Source of the DNA: Planococcus kocurii
GTDB taxonomy: Bacteria; Bacillota; Bacilli; Bacillales_A; Planococcaceae
Assembly (NCBI RefSeq): GCF_001465835.2
Contig: NZ_CP013661.2
Span: 992,001 to 1,056,000, forward strand
DNA length: 64,000 nucleotides
Direction: 5' to 3'
Of this stretch, positions 56,212 through 64,000 are shown one piece after another. Both the position numbers and the translations under genes were made by a program. Below the pieces are notes generated by a model, which searched no databases, had not been told where the DNA came from, and was given only the letters and a program-made list of their open reading frames with translations. The first letter of the stretch is position 1, and every line of letters starts with the position of its first letter.

Positions 56212-57675
56212 ATGAAAACAAATACATTCCAGTTGAACGAAACGACAATCCAAGACATTCAACAAGCTTTCCGTGACCATAAACTTACCTCCGTGGAACT
56301 AGTCGAAGCTTATCTTGAGCGGATCAGAGCTTTCGACCAGAATGGCCCGAAAATCAATTCCGTTTTGACCATCAATCCGGACGCACTGAAAATCGCAGCA
56401 CAACTAGATGAGAATCGCGGACAAGATAACCAAGGTCCCCTATACGGCATCCCTGTGTTGCTCAAAGACAATATTGAAACCGCTGACCTGATGCCGACAA
56501 CAGCCGGCGCGATTGCACTCGAACACAATTTCGCTAAAGAAGATGCCTTTGTCACCAAGCAATTACGAAATGCAGGTGCCATCATTCTCGGCAAAGTAAA
56601 CTTGAGCGAATGGGCGTATTTTATGTCGCAAGAAGGACCGAGTGGCTATAGTTCACTCGGCGGACAAGTGCTAAACCCATACGGCGTCGGTGTCTTTAAA
56701 GCAGAAGACGTTGGCGGTTCGAGTTCAGGGACAGGCGCCGCGATTGCGTCGAATTTCGCTGTCGTCGGTGTTGGTACGGAAACATCCGGCTCAATTTTGA
56801 GTCCATCGAGTGCCAATTCGATTGTCGGCATCAAACCAACCCTAGGCCTCGTCAGTCGTTCGCGCATCATCCCGATTGCTGAAAGCCAGGATACTGCCGG
56901 ACCGATGGCGCGTACTGTGACAGATGCGGCAATTTTGCTTGGCGCGATGACTGGTGTCGACGAACAAGACGCGGCAACACAAAAAAGCACAGACCATGCA
57001 CTCACTGATTACACACCGTACTTGAAAAAAGACGGCTTGAACGGCGCCCGTATTGGCGTCGACCTGAGTTTTTTGAACGACAAAGCACCAGAAGAGCGTG
57101 CCATTATGGATGAGGCCATCGAGCAAATCAAAGCACTCGGTGCAACAGTTATTGAAGTAACGATTCCAAAGTCATCAGTTGAGTCAGACGTCTTGTGGTA
57201 TGAATTCAAGCGAAACGTCAACGACTATTTGCGCACCACACCTACTGAAGTGTCGGTCAAATCACTCGCAGACGTTATCGAGTTCAACAAACAAGAACCC
57301 GAGCGTCGCATGAGATTCGGCCAAGCCGAGCTGGAAAAATCGCAGGCTTTGAGCGACGATCTGAACAATCCGACATACCTAGAACACCGCAAAACTGATT
57401 TACGTACTTCTACTTTAGAAGGATTGGATTTCGTCACTCGAGAACACCAACTGGACGCATTATTATTCCAAAACAACCGCGGTGCCGATATGCCCGCAAA
57501 AGCAGGCTACCCATCCATCACCGTTCCGGCCGGCTATACGAGCAGCGGGCATCCCGTTGGTGTCACGTTTAGCGCACAAGCGTTTAGCGAAGCACGTTTG
57601 ATCGAGCTCGCCTTTTCTTATGAACAGGCAAGCTTGAAACGCCAAGCACCGGATTTGGAATCTTATAGAGTTTAA
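56212..57675 (+). CDS. Amidase signature family hydrolase
   Basis: A 487-residue amidase. Ser-cisSer-Lys triad: Lys in GIPVLLKDNIETADLMPTTAG, and the two Ser in GGSSSGTGAAIASNFAVVGVGTETSGSILSPSS. It lacks glutaminyl-tRNA amidotransferase neighbours (no gatB/gatC), so it is a stand-alone amide hydrolase, not GatA. Start ATG 56212 after GTGAGGAGCCTACAT; the frame extends 15 bp further without a ribosome site. Substrate unknown. Confidence 0.9.
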   Translation: MKTNTFQLNETTIQDIQQAFRDHKLTSVELVEAYLERIRAFDQNGPKINSVLTINPDALKIAAQLDENRGQDNQGPLYGIPVLLKDNIETADLMPTTAGAIALEHNFAKEDAFVTKQLRNAGAIILGKVNLSEWAYFMSQEGPSGYSSLGGQVLNPYGVGVFKAEDVGGSSSGTGAAIASNFAVVGVGTETSGSILSPSSANSIVGIKPTLGLVSRSRIIPIAESQDTAGPMARTVTDAAILLGAMTGVDEQDAATQKSTDHALTDYTPYLKKDGLNGARIGVDLSFLNDKAPEERAIMDEAIEQIKALGATVIEVTIPKSSVESDVLWYEFKRNVNDYLRTTPTEVSVKSLADVIEFNKQEPERRMRFGQAELEKSQALSDDLNNPTYLEHRKTDLRTSTLEGLDFVTREHQLDALLFQNNRGADMPAKAGYPSITVPAGYTSSGHPVGVTFSAQAFSEARLIELAFSYEQASLKRQAPDLESYRV

Positions 57676-57686
57676 TTGAGACATTT

Positions 57687-57745
57687 AAAACACCCTTTAT
57701 TGGATCGTCGGCATCGAGATGCCCGTCGCTCAGTAAGGGTGTTTT
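57687..57745 (+). terminator. Terminator after the amidase gene
   Basis: Outer stem AAAACACCCTT / AAGGGTGTTTT enclosing a second hairpin with GGCATC / GATGCC, followed by TTTCATT. Confidence 0.8.
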
Positions 57746-58023
57746 TCATTACAGTTTCTGATAATTTTGCGGGATTGGTGGCTAGACCTCCTTTTTTTGT
57801 GTGGATACTGCCTCGTAATTTGTAAGATAGAAAAAACAAAAAGCTACTGCTGCGCTGTTCGTTTAATAAGCGCCGCAATGAGTGAGTTATAAACTGGGGA
57901 ATTGTCAAAATCAGTTAGAAATTTCCCTTTTCAAGGACACGCTTCTTTTTCTCAACTCACTCTTGAACTTGGATCCCAGTCTCTGTACGATGAAGAAAAC
58001 AACTAAAGAAAAGAGATGATCTT
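57746..58023. other. Intergenic region before the SEC-C gene
   Basis: 278 bp with no gene. A minus-strand frame overlaps the terminator and has no support. The promoter of the SEC-C gene must lie here but was not resolved. Confidence 0.4.
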
Positions 58024-59898
58024 GTGGTTGGACGAAACGATCCTTGCCCATGCGGCAGTGGCAAGAAATACAAAAAATGTTGCGGTAAAGAGCAAGTGGT
58101 GGATATACAGGAAATAATTAATTTAGAACTGGAAAGCATTATGGAAGGTTTTTCTGAAGAAGGACTAGAGCCGGCAAATTATTTCGAAGCGGAACAACTC
58201 ACTCGTCACTGGCATAAAGCTTTGTCTGGAGTGTTTGACAAGGATATGATTGAAGCGGTCGCGTATGAAGCTTATGTGTTTTATGACCGAGTGGACATTT
58301 GGAGAAAATACATCACTCGTCAAAAAAAGCATCAGAAACGCCAACGTATCTTAGATATCCTCACTTCTTGGGAAGACCCGTTTTATTTGCTTGCAAAAAT
58401 ACAGGCAGTGGAAGATGGTAATTTCATCATTCGTGATGAACTTACGAATGACATTTATCATTTCCCGTTATCAACGCAAGCTCGACCAGGCGAGTGGCTA
58501 TTTGGGCTCGTTATGCGCAACCCTTTGGAAAATGAAAAAGAATTACAGCCAACTTCCGGTATCCTTTTTATCCCACACTTTCAGACAGTTGTAGTAGAAA
58601 GCATTAAATCTAAGCTAGAAGACGGTGTCCATGATTCATTAGAGCTATATAAAGTTTTTGCTGAACACGCTCAATTGCCGGAACTTCCCGCATTTGGCAC
58701 AGATGTATTAGATCTGGTCGAACGCTTCTTGACAAGACATCAGTTACAAAGTGAACTTCCGAAGACTATGGCTTACGCTTTCCTTACCGAAGTTCCGCTC
58801 AACGCTCGTAAACCAGAAGGTGTTGCTGCTGGCATTTTACAAACCATTAACACCTTTGGCTTTTTCGGAAATCTCTACGTCTCGCAAAAAAACCTTGCCG
58901 AGTATTTCGACACTTCCGTTGCTTCCTTAACAAAGTACCGGGATCTCATGGAAAATTACTTGATGGATCGCATGAAAGATATGCCGGAACATATGCAAAA
59001 TCCGGATGTTGCTATGGATGTTGATCCAGACATGTTCATGCCACAAATGCTAACGACAATGGGAACCGACCCGCGAATCACCGAAAGTGGCATGTGGCAG
59101 ATGGTTATGCGGGTACAACATTCAGATGCCGAATCTGAAATTGACCTGAACCAAATCGTTCAACAATCGATGAACTCGCCTTACTTACCCGCAGATGATA
59201 GGGAAGCTGCACAACTTTTGAGCTATCAAGCTTATGACGCTGTCACTGAAAAAGAACGCCAAAAACTAGCAAAGCAGGCGTTTAAACTGGATGCTGAAAA
59301 TACAGATGCCAATTTGCTGATGGCTGAAATCACGTCAGATCCTGCGGAGAAACAAAAACATTACCTGAAGGCTATCCAATCCGGGCAGCAAAAGTCAGAA
59401 CTTGAAAAAGATGCTGACATCACTTGGGATTACGTGTTGCACCGACCATTCTTGCGTGCTTTATTTGCCTATGGCGCTTGGTTAATGAGTCAGAAAAAAT
59501 ATGCTGAATCGATCCAGCCATTTGAAACGTTATTAGAACTGAATCCGAATGATCAGCAAGGTGCACGGTGGTTGCTCGCAAGCACTTATATTCGTGCCGG
59601 AAAGTGGAGCAAAGCAGAAGACTTTATGGCCGAATTCCCGCCAGAAGAATACGAAGCGATCGATTTTTACTTTGATTCCATCATGGATATGCATGATGGT
59701 ACGCTCGAAGGCAGCGAATTAGAAGAGCTTTCTATAGAAGCGGTCATCTGGAACGTGGATCTCCTTGATCTTATCGAAGAGGACAAAAATCCAGGTGAAT
59801 TTCCTCGTTCGCTATCTCTTGAAAGTGGCAACGAAGACGAAGCAAAACTCATCTACTGGCTGATCTATGGCATGCCAGGAATTAAGAAGTTTATTTGA
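58024..59898 (+). CDS. SEC-C zinc-motif protein with TPR-like helical body
   Basis: A 624-residue cytoplasmic protein. The SEC-C motif is at the very N-terminus ([20 protein letters not shown], Cys8, 10, 19, 20), unlike SecA where it is C-terminal. A long helical body follows with TPR-like pairs near 430-580 ([53 protein letters not shown]). SEC-C binds zinc and can tether proteins to the ribosome or SecB. GTG start; ribosome site only AAAAGAGATGA, weak. Function unknown. Confidence 0.85.
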   Translation: MVGRNDPCPCGSGKKYKKCCGKEQVVDIQEIINLELESIMEGFSEEGLEPANYFEAEQLTRHWHKALSGVFDKDMIEAVAYEAYVFYDRVDIWRKYITRQKKHQKRQRILDILTSWEDPFYLLAKIQAVEDGNFIIRDELTNDIYHFPLSTQARPGEWLFGLVMRNPLENEKELQPTSGILFIPHFQTVVVESIKSKLEDGVHDSLELYKVFAEHAQLPELPAFGTDVLDLVERFLTRHQLQSELPKTMAYAFLTEVPLNARKPEGVAAGILQTINTFGFFGNLYVSQKNLAEYFDTSVASLTKYRDLMENYLMDRMKDMPEHMQNPDVAMDVDPDMFMPQMLTTMGTDPRITESGMWQMVMRVQHSDAESEIDLNQIVQQSMNSPYLPADDREAAQLLSYQAYDAVTEKERQKLAKQAFKLDAENTDANLLMAEITSDPAEKQKHYLKAIQSGQQKSELEKDADITWDYVLHRPFLRALFAYGAWLMSQKKYAESIQPFETLLELNPNDQQGARWLLASTYIRAGKWSKAEDFMAEFPPEEYEAIDFYFDSIMDMHDGTLEGSELEELSIEAVIWNVDLLDLIEEDKNPGEFPRSLSLESGNEDEAKLIYWLIYGMPGIKKFI

Positions 59899-60231
59899 TG
59901 CAACTACCTTCCGAATAAAATCAACGCAAAAGCCCATCACGAGTGAGTAGACGCTCTTGTGACGGGCTTTGATTTCACTTTTTGGGAAGCGGTATAATCC
60001 TTAAGCTTCCTTCGCTTGTCGGGCTTTCACATATCTTTTTCAGTGAAGAGATGGATTAAAAGTATCCGTATCTACTGTTTTCGAAACAGTTATTTCACTT
60101 AGCAATTTTGTTTTCTTCAGGACTGACTGTGTGAAAATCGGGTATACGCTTATTACAGCCCATTTTGCTACGATATGCTCAGCTACAAGATGGATTTGCA
60201 CCTTAAACATACTATACGAGGAGATGATTTT
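59899..60231. other. Intergenic region before the 113-aa gene
   Basis: 333 bp. Beyond the terminator at 59929-59970 I see no gene. A longer in-frame ATG at 60175 for the next gene has no ribosome site. Possible promoter elements around 60145-60180 are not convincing enough to call. Confidence 0.4.
59929..59970 (+). terminator. Terminator after the SEC-C gene
   Basis: Stem AAAGCCCATCAC / GTGACGGGCTTT with one mismatch, loop about 18 nt with an inner AG/CT pair; 30 bp after the stop. Confidence 0.75.
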
Positions 60232-60573
60232 TTGGAATATCAACTGACGCTACGCTTGGTCAATGACAAAAAAGGTTATTCTTGGCTGTTTGAAAGCCCC
60301 GAAGACACGATGCCGTTATTTGATGATGTGGTGGAAACATTTCAGCATTACGAAGTGGATGACATGGACAGCTTTATTCGTGAGAAGAAGAAAGAACTTG
60401 AAGAAACAGGCTCTAGCCACACGGCTCAGATTGATGTAACAAAAGTGGAGCCACGGGCAATTATCCGTTCAGCTTCGTATAAAGAATTGTGGTATGACGG
60501 CAAGTATTTTGACGACATCCTAGAGATTTTGACCGATAAATTGGGACCACCAGAAAACGAACAGTTTGACTAA
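60232..60573 (+). CDS. Uncharacterised acidic protein (113 aa)
   Basis: Starts with TTG after ACGAGGAGATGATTTT, a strong ribosome site; the longer ATG at 60175 lacks one. MEYQLTLRLVNDKKGYSWLF opens with a beta strand, followed by an acidic helical region (DDVVETFQHYEVDDMDSFIREKKKELEE) and strands near the end. No family recognised. It may share a theme with the 151-aa gene and SWIM gene nearby, but there is no direct evidence. Closed by its own terminator. Confidence 0.7.
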   Translation: MEYQLTLRLVNDKKGYSWLFESPEDTMPLFDDVVETFQHYEVDDMDSFIREKKKELEETGSSHTAQIDVTKVEPRAIIRSASYKELWYDGKYFDDILEILTDKLGPPENEQFD

Positions 60574-60583
60574 ACAGCAGACA

Positions 60584-60617
60584 AAAAAGCAAGCGGCCCT
60601 TTAGGTGCTTGCTTTTT
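60584..60617 (+). terminator. Terminator after the 113-aa gene
   Basis: Stem AAAAAGCAAGC / GCTTGCTTTTT, 12-nt loop, 10 bp after the stop. Confidence 0.88.
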
Positions 60618-60697
60618 GATGATTTCGCTTCCTAGAGAGCGAAACAATTCAAATCGTTTAGAACTGCTTTTTTCCGAGGAATTGACTTTCAATTGTC

Positions 60698-61153
60698 TTA
60701 TTCATGAGCATCCGTAATCTCTCGCATTAACCCCACCCAATCTTCTCGTTTAAAATTATAATAAGCTAACTCAATTTTTCTGAGAACGAGGTGAAGACTG
60801 TCAAATTGTTCATCAGAACGGAATCGCCACCAGCTTTTTATAGTAGGCGCCTTTGTACCCGGTGGATAATACATTAACGTTCCTTCTGGGTTAATAATGG
60901 CTTCCAACTTATCCACATCCAAATACCCGTGCGGAAAATCAATATAAAGACCAAGGGAAGCTTTATGCGGTTTAATCGTTCCCATTTTATGCGTAGATTC
61001 CGCATTTGGGTTTTCAAGAGAGTCACTCCAAGAGACCGGTTTGTCACCTGTGATTACAAGCTGCTCATCTACGCTCGTTTCAACTTTACAATGAGGAAGT
61101 TCCTCAAACACTTCGCGTATTTCTTTCAATTTTTGTTTTACTATTCCGTCCAT
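60698..61153 (-). CDS. Uncharacterised protein (151 aa)
   Basis: A soluble 151-residue protein; start after AAAGGAGTGACAAA. Features: N-terminal helix (MDGIVKQKLKEIREVFEELP), a central stretch KPHKASLGLYIDFPHGYLDVDKLEAIINPEGTLMYYPPGTKAPTIKSWWRF rich in aromatics, and a C-terminal helix. No signal, no metal motif. I do not recognise the family. It lies 76 bp downstream of the SWIM gene on the same strand and may be co-transcribed. Confidence 0.7.
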   Translation of the reverse strand: MDGIVKQKLKEIREVFEELPHCKVETSVDEQLVITGDKPVSWSDSLENPNAESTHKMGTIKPHKASLGLYIDFPHGYLDVDKLEAIINPEGTLMYYPPGTKAPTIKSWWRFRSDEQFDSLHLVLRKIELAYYNFKREDWVGLMREITDAHE

Positions 61154-61229
61154 TTTGTCACTCCTTTGAATTACTTGCTGATCCTATCATTGCATATTAT
61201 CGTTTCGTTTCACAGAGCGCGCTTTTTAC

Positions 61230-62888
61230 TTACTTCCCCTCAACCTTCCCCAACTCATCCAAAAATGCTTTTCGTTTCGGATACATAAACTTCAGCTCTT
61301 CGATCAACCTCTTCGCTGCATCAGCACCCAACGCTTGTTGGAAACCGTTGATTTTTTGACATGCACTCCAGTATGCCTTGCGATTAGAAGCAGGTTCAAC
61401 TAAGCGGTAGATATAGCTTGTATAGATTTCGTTCACTTCATGTGGGTAATCAGCTACTAAATGCGGATGCAAGCGTTCGATCGCAGCGACATCTTTCTCG
61501 CAATAGTCCAGCAGCTCAGCAAATCTTTTTTCATCAATCAAAATACCCAGATAAAGCGGACGGCACCGCGGACGCATTTTCATCTCCGCAAGCATCGCTT
61601 CCATCTTTTTCGGCCAGTCTTCCACAACTACTAAACTTCTCAACTTGTTATAATATTCTTGCTCTCCATCTAATGCGAATTGGTAGCTGAGGTCAACCAT
61701 CCCCGCTTTGTTGCCCATGCCTTCATAAGCTCGAAAGCGCAATTTTTTCCAGTCCTGTATCAATCCTGCAGACTTCACATCCAATTGTTCCGACTCGGCA
61801 CACAACCGGATGACTTTTTCGAATTCACCCGCATCCAGCGCCTGTAGAATCTGTGCTTTACGAATTCCCGAATAGCGATGATGCTTCATACAGAAAGATT
61901 CGATCGCTTGCTGATCGCCAGCCTGCTGCAAAATCACGAGCTGGCACATGCGGAACTGCTCTTCAGTATACGAATACGACTGATTTTGCATTTCCCTACT
62001 GCCAATCACTTTTTCAATAAAATCATAGAATTTGTCCGCGAAATCGCCCTTTTCATTCCATAGCAGCACTGACTGTAGTAAATCACCCGCAACGTCTATA
62101 ATGTCTTGTTTCAAATGGAATAAGATGTGTGGATATAGTAGTTCGAGCATGTGATCAACAGTCGACTCATCCAGTTGTTCTGGCCACTCTGCTAGTGTCT
62201 TATCAATTTTAGCTAGACTCTCATTAATTGTCGAACTGATATCTGCTCCTGAGTCATCCGCCATTTGCATCATTTCACTGCATTCCTCGATGACGATCAA
62301 ACTGAGGCAGATCATTTTCTCAGCATCTTGCTCTATCTGCAAGCTATCTACATATTCTTGAACTTCTTCTGCCCCTTCAATTGCCTGATTTGCCCGGTCC
62401 CATTCGATAAATCCTCTACGACTCGCGCGGTTAGCTGAATTCTGAATAATACGACGTGCCGTTTGTTCGTCCAACCCGCTCGCATTCGAAAATTTCTCTG
62501 TTAAGTAAAGATCTACTGCTGGCTGCTTTTTCAACAACTCTTCAAAAATTTCAAGTAGCTCTGCTTTTTTCAACGCCTTTAATTGCGCCCGCACATCCAC
62601 GCTTGCCGAACTCTTTTCTTTTTTAGCTTCACAGATTGCGAGACACACGGCCACTTCATGCTTGCACAGCGAATCCGATTCAAACGGACAGTTACAAGAA
62701 GTCGACACGATCGTTTCCTCTCCCGTCAACTTGACGGTTATATCATAATCCCAAGTGCCCTCCACAACCGCATGCCAACGATTCGGCGCGTTTTCCGTCA
62801 GCTCTTCAACAAAATCTCGCTCAAAATAATCCAAGCCGCGCTTGTAAATCACTGCCGGCACATAGGTCTTCAAATTACGTAAGTTCAT
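61230..62888 (-). CDS. SWIM zinc-finger protein
   Basis: A 552-residue protein. The SWIM motif CxCx(n)CxH is at Cys65, Cys67, Cys75, His77 (STSCNCPFESDSLCKHEVAVCLAI). The rest is helical, without a recognised catalytic domain, resembling the large stand-alone SWIM proteins of Bacillales that often lie next to SNF2 helicases; none is adjacent here within the window. SWIM fingers bind DNA or proteins. Start after CAGGGGGGATTCTC. Function unknown. Confidence 0.85.
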   Translation of the reverse strand: MNLRNLKTYVPAVIYKRGLDYFERDFVEELTENAPNRWHAVVEGTWDYDITVKLTGEETIVSTSCNCPFESDSLCKHEVAVCLAICEAKKEKSSASVDVRAQLKALKKAELLEIFEELLKKQPAVDLYLTEKFSNASGLDEQTARRIIQNSANRASRRGFIEWDRANQAIEGAEEVQEYVDSLQIEQDAEKMICLSLIVIEECSEMMQMADDSGADISSTINESLAKIDKTLAEWPEQLDESTVDHMLELLYPHILFHLKQDIIDVAGDLLQSVLLWNEKGDFADKFYDFIEKVIGSREMQNQSYSYTEEQFRMCQLVILQQAGDQQAIESFCMKHHRYSGIRKAQILQALDAGEFEKVIRLCAESEQLDVKSAGLIQDWKKLRFRAYEGMGNKAGMVDLSYQFALDGEQEYYNKLRSLVVVEDWPKKMEAMLAEMKMRPRCRPLYLGILIDEKRFAELLDYCEKDVAAIERLHPHLVADYPHEVNEIYTSYIYRLVEPASNRKAYWSACQKINGFQQALGADAAKRLIEELKFMYPKRKAFLDELGKVEGK

Positions 62889-63322
62889 GAGAATCCCCCC
62901 TGAGTTGATTATAACCTTTGTGGAACTAAGGTTGCAGGTAGTTCTTTTATAAAGAGCGGGATAGTTGACGATGTATAACCAGGCGTATTAGAGATGAGTA
63001 AAATAAAAAAGCCATACCCGCAATGCAGGTATAGCGGGTGTGGCAATGTAAGGATATAAATTGTCGTGTACCGTTGGAATCGTTTAGAAATTTTTTCCAG
63101 AGACATGATGTCCTTTTCTCAGGAACAATAGAATTTCAAAACAATTGAAGCATGTAAATAAATTAAAAATCTACATCCGCAATTTTGATTATGTAAGTAT
63201 AGAAACATATGAAATATACCTTAATAAGTAGTAGCACACATTTTTAAAATTACTCCTTCTACTCGGCAAGGTATTTCTGTATCATATACAGTTTTGCATT
63301 TTTTCTCTAGGGCACAAAATAA
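62889..63322. other. Intergenic region before the M55 peptidase gene end
   Basis: 434 bp with no supported gene. It contains the hairpin at 63011-63044, and AT-rich DNA from 63100 to 63300. Confidence 0.4.
63011..63044 (-). terminator. Probable terminator downstream of the M55 peptidase gene
   Basis: Stem GCCATACCCGC / GCGGGTGTGGC with G-T pairing, followed on the minus strand by TTTTTTATTTT. It lies about 280 bp after the peptidase stop, so a long 3' tail or an unseen small gene may precede it. Confidence 0.7.
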
Positions 63323-64000
63323 TTAGGAGATAGAACCAGCAATCATAATCGAACTTCGAATTAATTGATAGCACTCCAATATATCTTTACAAACAAATGA
63401 TATTCCTAATGGCCCATTTTTTTTTACGTAAGGGAGTATTTCAACTGCGTCTGCTTGTCCGGTGTTTAAAAAAGTCATTTTTACTGTGTAAGGCGAATCA
63501 ATACGATAAGGACTAATTTCCTTACAAGCTAATAATGCTGTTTTCGTATCTTCCTTTATGAGCTCTCTTACCAAAACAGGATGTGTGTTTAATGCAGTAG
63601 TTCTATTAATTGTCTGTTTTACAATTGTTTGATGAATAGAAGGGATTAACGCTTTTGCTTCCTTTGCAACTAAATCACATCCTGATACAAAAACAACAGG
63701 TACATTAAAGTATCCAGCAACTAAAGCATTTAATCCGAATTCTCCAAGCTCTATACCATTTACTTCAATTGATCTAATAACTCTTCCATTAAATGTATGG
63801 TTTAAGACTCCTTGGGACCCCATTTTTGTATGGTAGCCAACAAATAATGCTGCATCAAAATTATGATTAATACCCTCCATCATTGCAAGTTTTTTAGGTG
63901 CCCCTAAAATCAATTCTGCTTTTTCATGTAATTGCTCATGGTAAATATTACGCATTGTCCCATGCGAGTCATTTACAATAACCTTGTCTGCACCAGCTTC
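63323..64000 (-). CDS. M55 family D-aminopeptidase, partial (DppA-like)
   Basis: The C-terminal 225 codons of a gene that continues beyond the right edge; the frame is open to position 64000. Family blocks: EAGADKVIVNDSHGTMRNIYHEQL, KLAMMEGINHNFDAALFVGYHTKMGSQGVLNHTFNGRVI and NGIELGEFGLNALVAGYFNVPVVFVSGCDLVAKEA. The His in DSHG, the His in GYHT and that in NHTF fit the DppA metal/active-site pattern. M55 peptidases remove N-terminal D-amino acids from peptides, often next to dipeptide transporters, which may lie outside the window. An internal ATG at 63955 is not the true start. Confidence 0.88.
   Translation of the reverse strand, partial: EAGADKVIVNDSHGTMRNIYHEQLHEKAELILGAPKKLAMMEGINHNFDAALFVGYHTKMGSQGVLNHTFNGRVIRSIEVNGIELGEFGLNALVAGYFNVPVVFVSGCDLVAKEAKALIPSIHQTIVKQTINRTTALNTHPVLVRELIKEDTKTALLACKEISPYRIDSPYTVKMTFLNTGQADAVEILPYVKKNGPLGISFVCKDILECYQLIRSSIMIAGSIS

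Noticed and set aside
56646..57005. 119-codon open frame antisense to the amidase
   Set aside because: Opposite the Ser-Ser-Lys region of a clear amidase; shadow frame.

Overview
The window reads as chromosomal DNA of a low-to-moderate GC Gram-positive bacterium, most likely Planococcaceae (Planococcus/Planomicrobium-like). Grounds: strong AGGAGG-type ribosome sites, several TTG/GTG starts, Bacillales families (PadR+DUF2812, YitT, YcxB, RsbR, group I ECF transporter, ECF sigma with DUF4179 anti-sigma) and a C30 carotenoid oxygenase very like staphylococcal CrtP. The genus is an inference. I saw no rRNA, tRNA, CRISPR array, prophage or intact insertion sequence.

Layout. 0.1-1.3 kb: membrane-anchored Mrr-type nuclease and an XRE regulator. 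1.4-10.5 kb: a hydroxy-acid region with GntP-type permease + glycerate kinase (CdaR regulator divergent, cre-like site between), an aspartate-dehydrogenase-like enzyme, an SDR, then a BASS transporter + GlcD-type flavin oxidase with a divergent FadR/GntR regulator and a clear PdhR/LldR-type operator. 10.6-16.4 kb: two diverged copies of a ~168-nt structured intergenic element, small ORFs, a lone crtP, a lipoprotein, an RsbR-type stressosome protein, a SHOCT protein, a frameshifted small gene and an SRPBCC protein. 16.7-18.6 kb: ECF sigma/anti-sigma pair.

19.0-29.5 kb is the most notable part: a GAF-PucR regulator divergent from eight genes (two MaoC-like, an Ltp2-like thiolase-fold protein, DUF35, two acyl-CoA dehydrogenases, an aldehyde dehydrogenase, an acyl-CoA ligase). 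Together these encode a plausible complete route: CoA activation, dehydrogenation by a two-subunit ACAD, hydration by a MaoC heterodimer, retro-aldol cleavage by Ltp2/DUF35, then aldehyde oxidation. The arrangement parallels the actinobacterial steroid side-chain (ChsE1E2-ChsH1H2-Ltp2) system but sits in a Firmicute with ALDH and ligase added; the substrate is unknown.

29.6-40.0 kb holds housekeeping and signalling genes: a GAF-GAF-PAS-GGDEF-EAL protein, a secreted protein with an internal duplication, YiaA, DUF488, PadR/DUF2812, YcxB, YitT, pRiA4b ORF-3, and a monooxygenase/DJ-1 pair. 40.4-50.3 kb is a beta-galactoside utilisation cluster (LacI regulator, EamA transporter, clan GH-G-like glycosidase, GH2 LacZ, two permeases, binding protein). 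It is bracketed by imperfect direct repeats that carry a terminator and an intact or decayed copy of the same small ORF, which suggests insertion or duplication. 50.5-53.7 kb is a complete S-T-A-A ECF vitamin-type transporter with a cre-like site upstream and one ATPase with an atypical signature motif. 54-64 kb: aromatic-acid-exporter-like protein, aldo/keto reductase, amidase, SEC-C/TPR protein, two uncharacterised small proteins, a SWIM zinc-finger protein, and an M55 D-aminopeptidase cut by the right edge.

Limits: all calls come from reading the sequence and recalling families; no searches were run. Promoter, operator and small-ORF calls are predictions.
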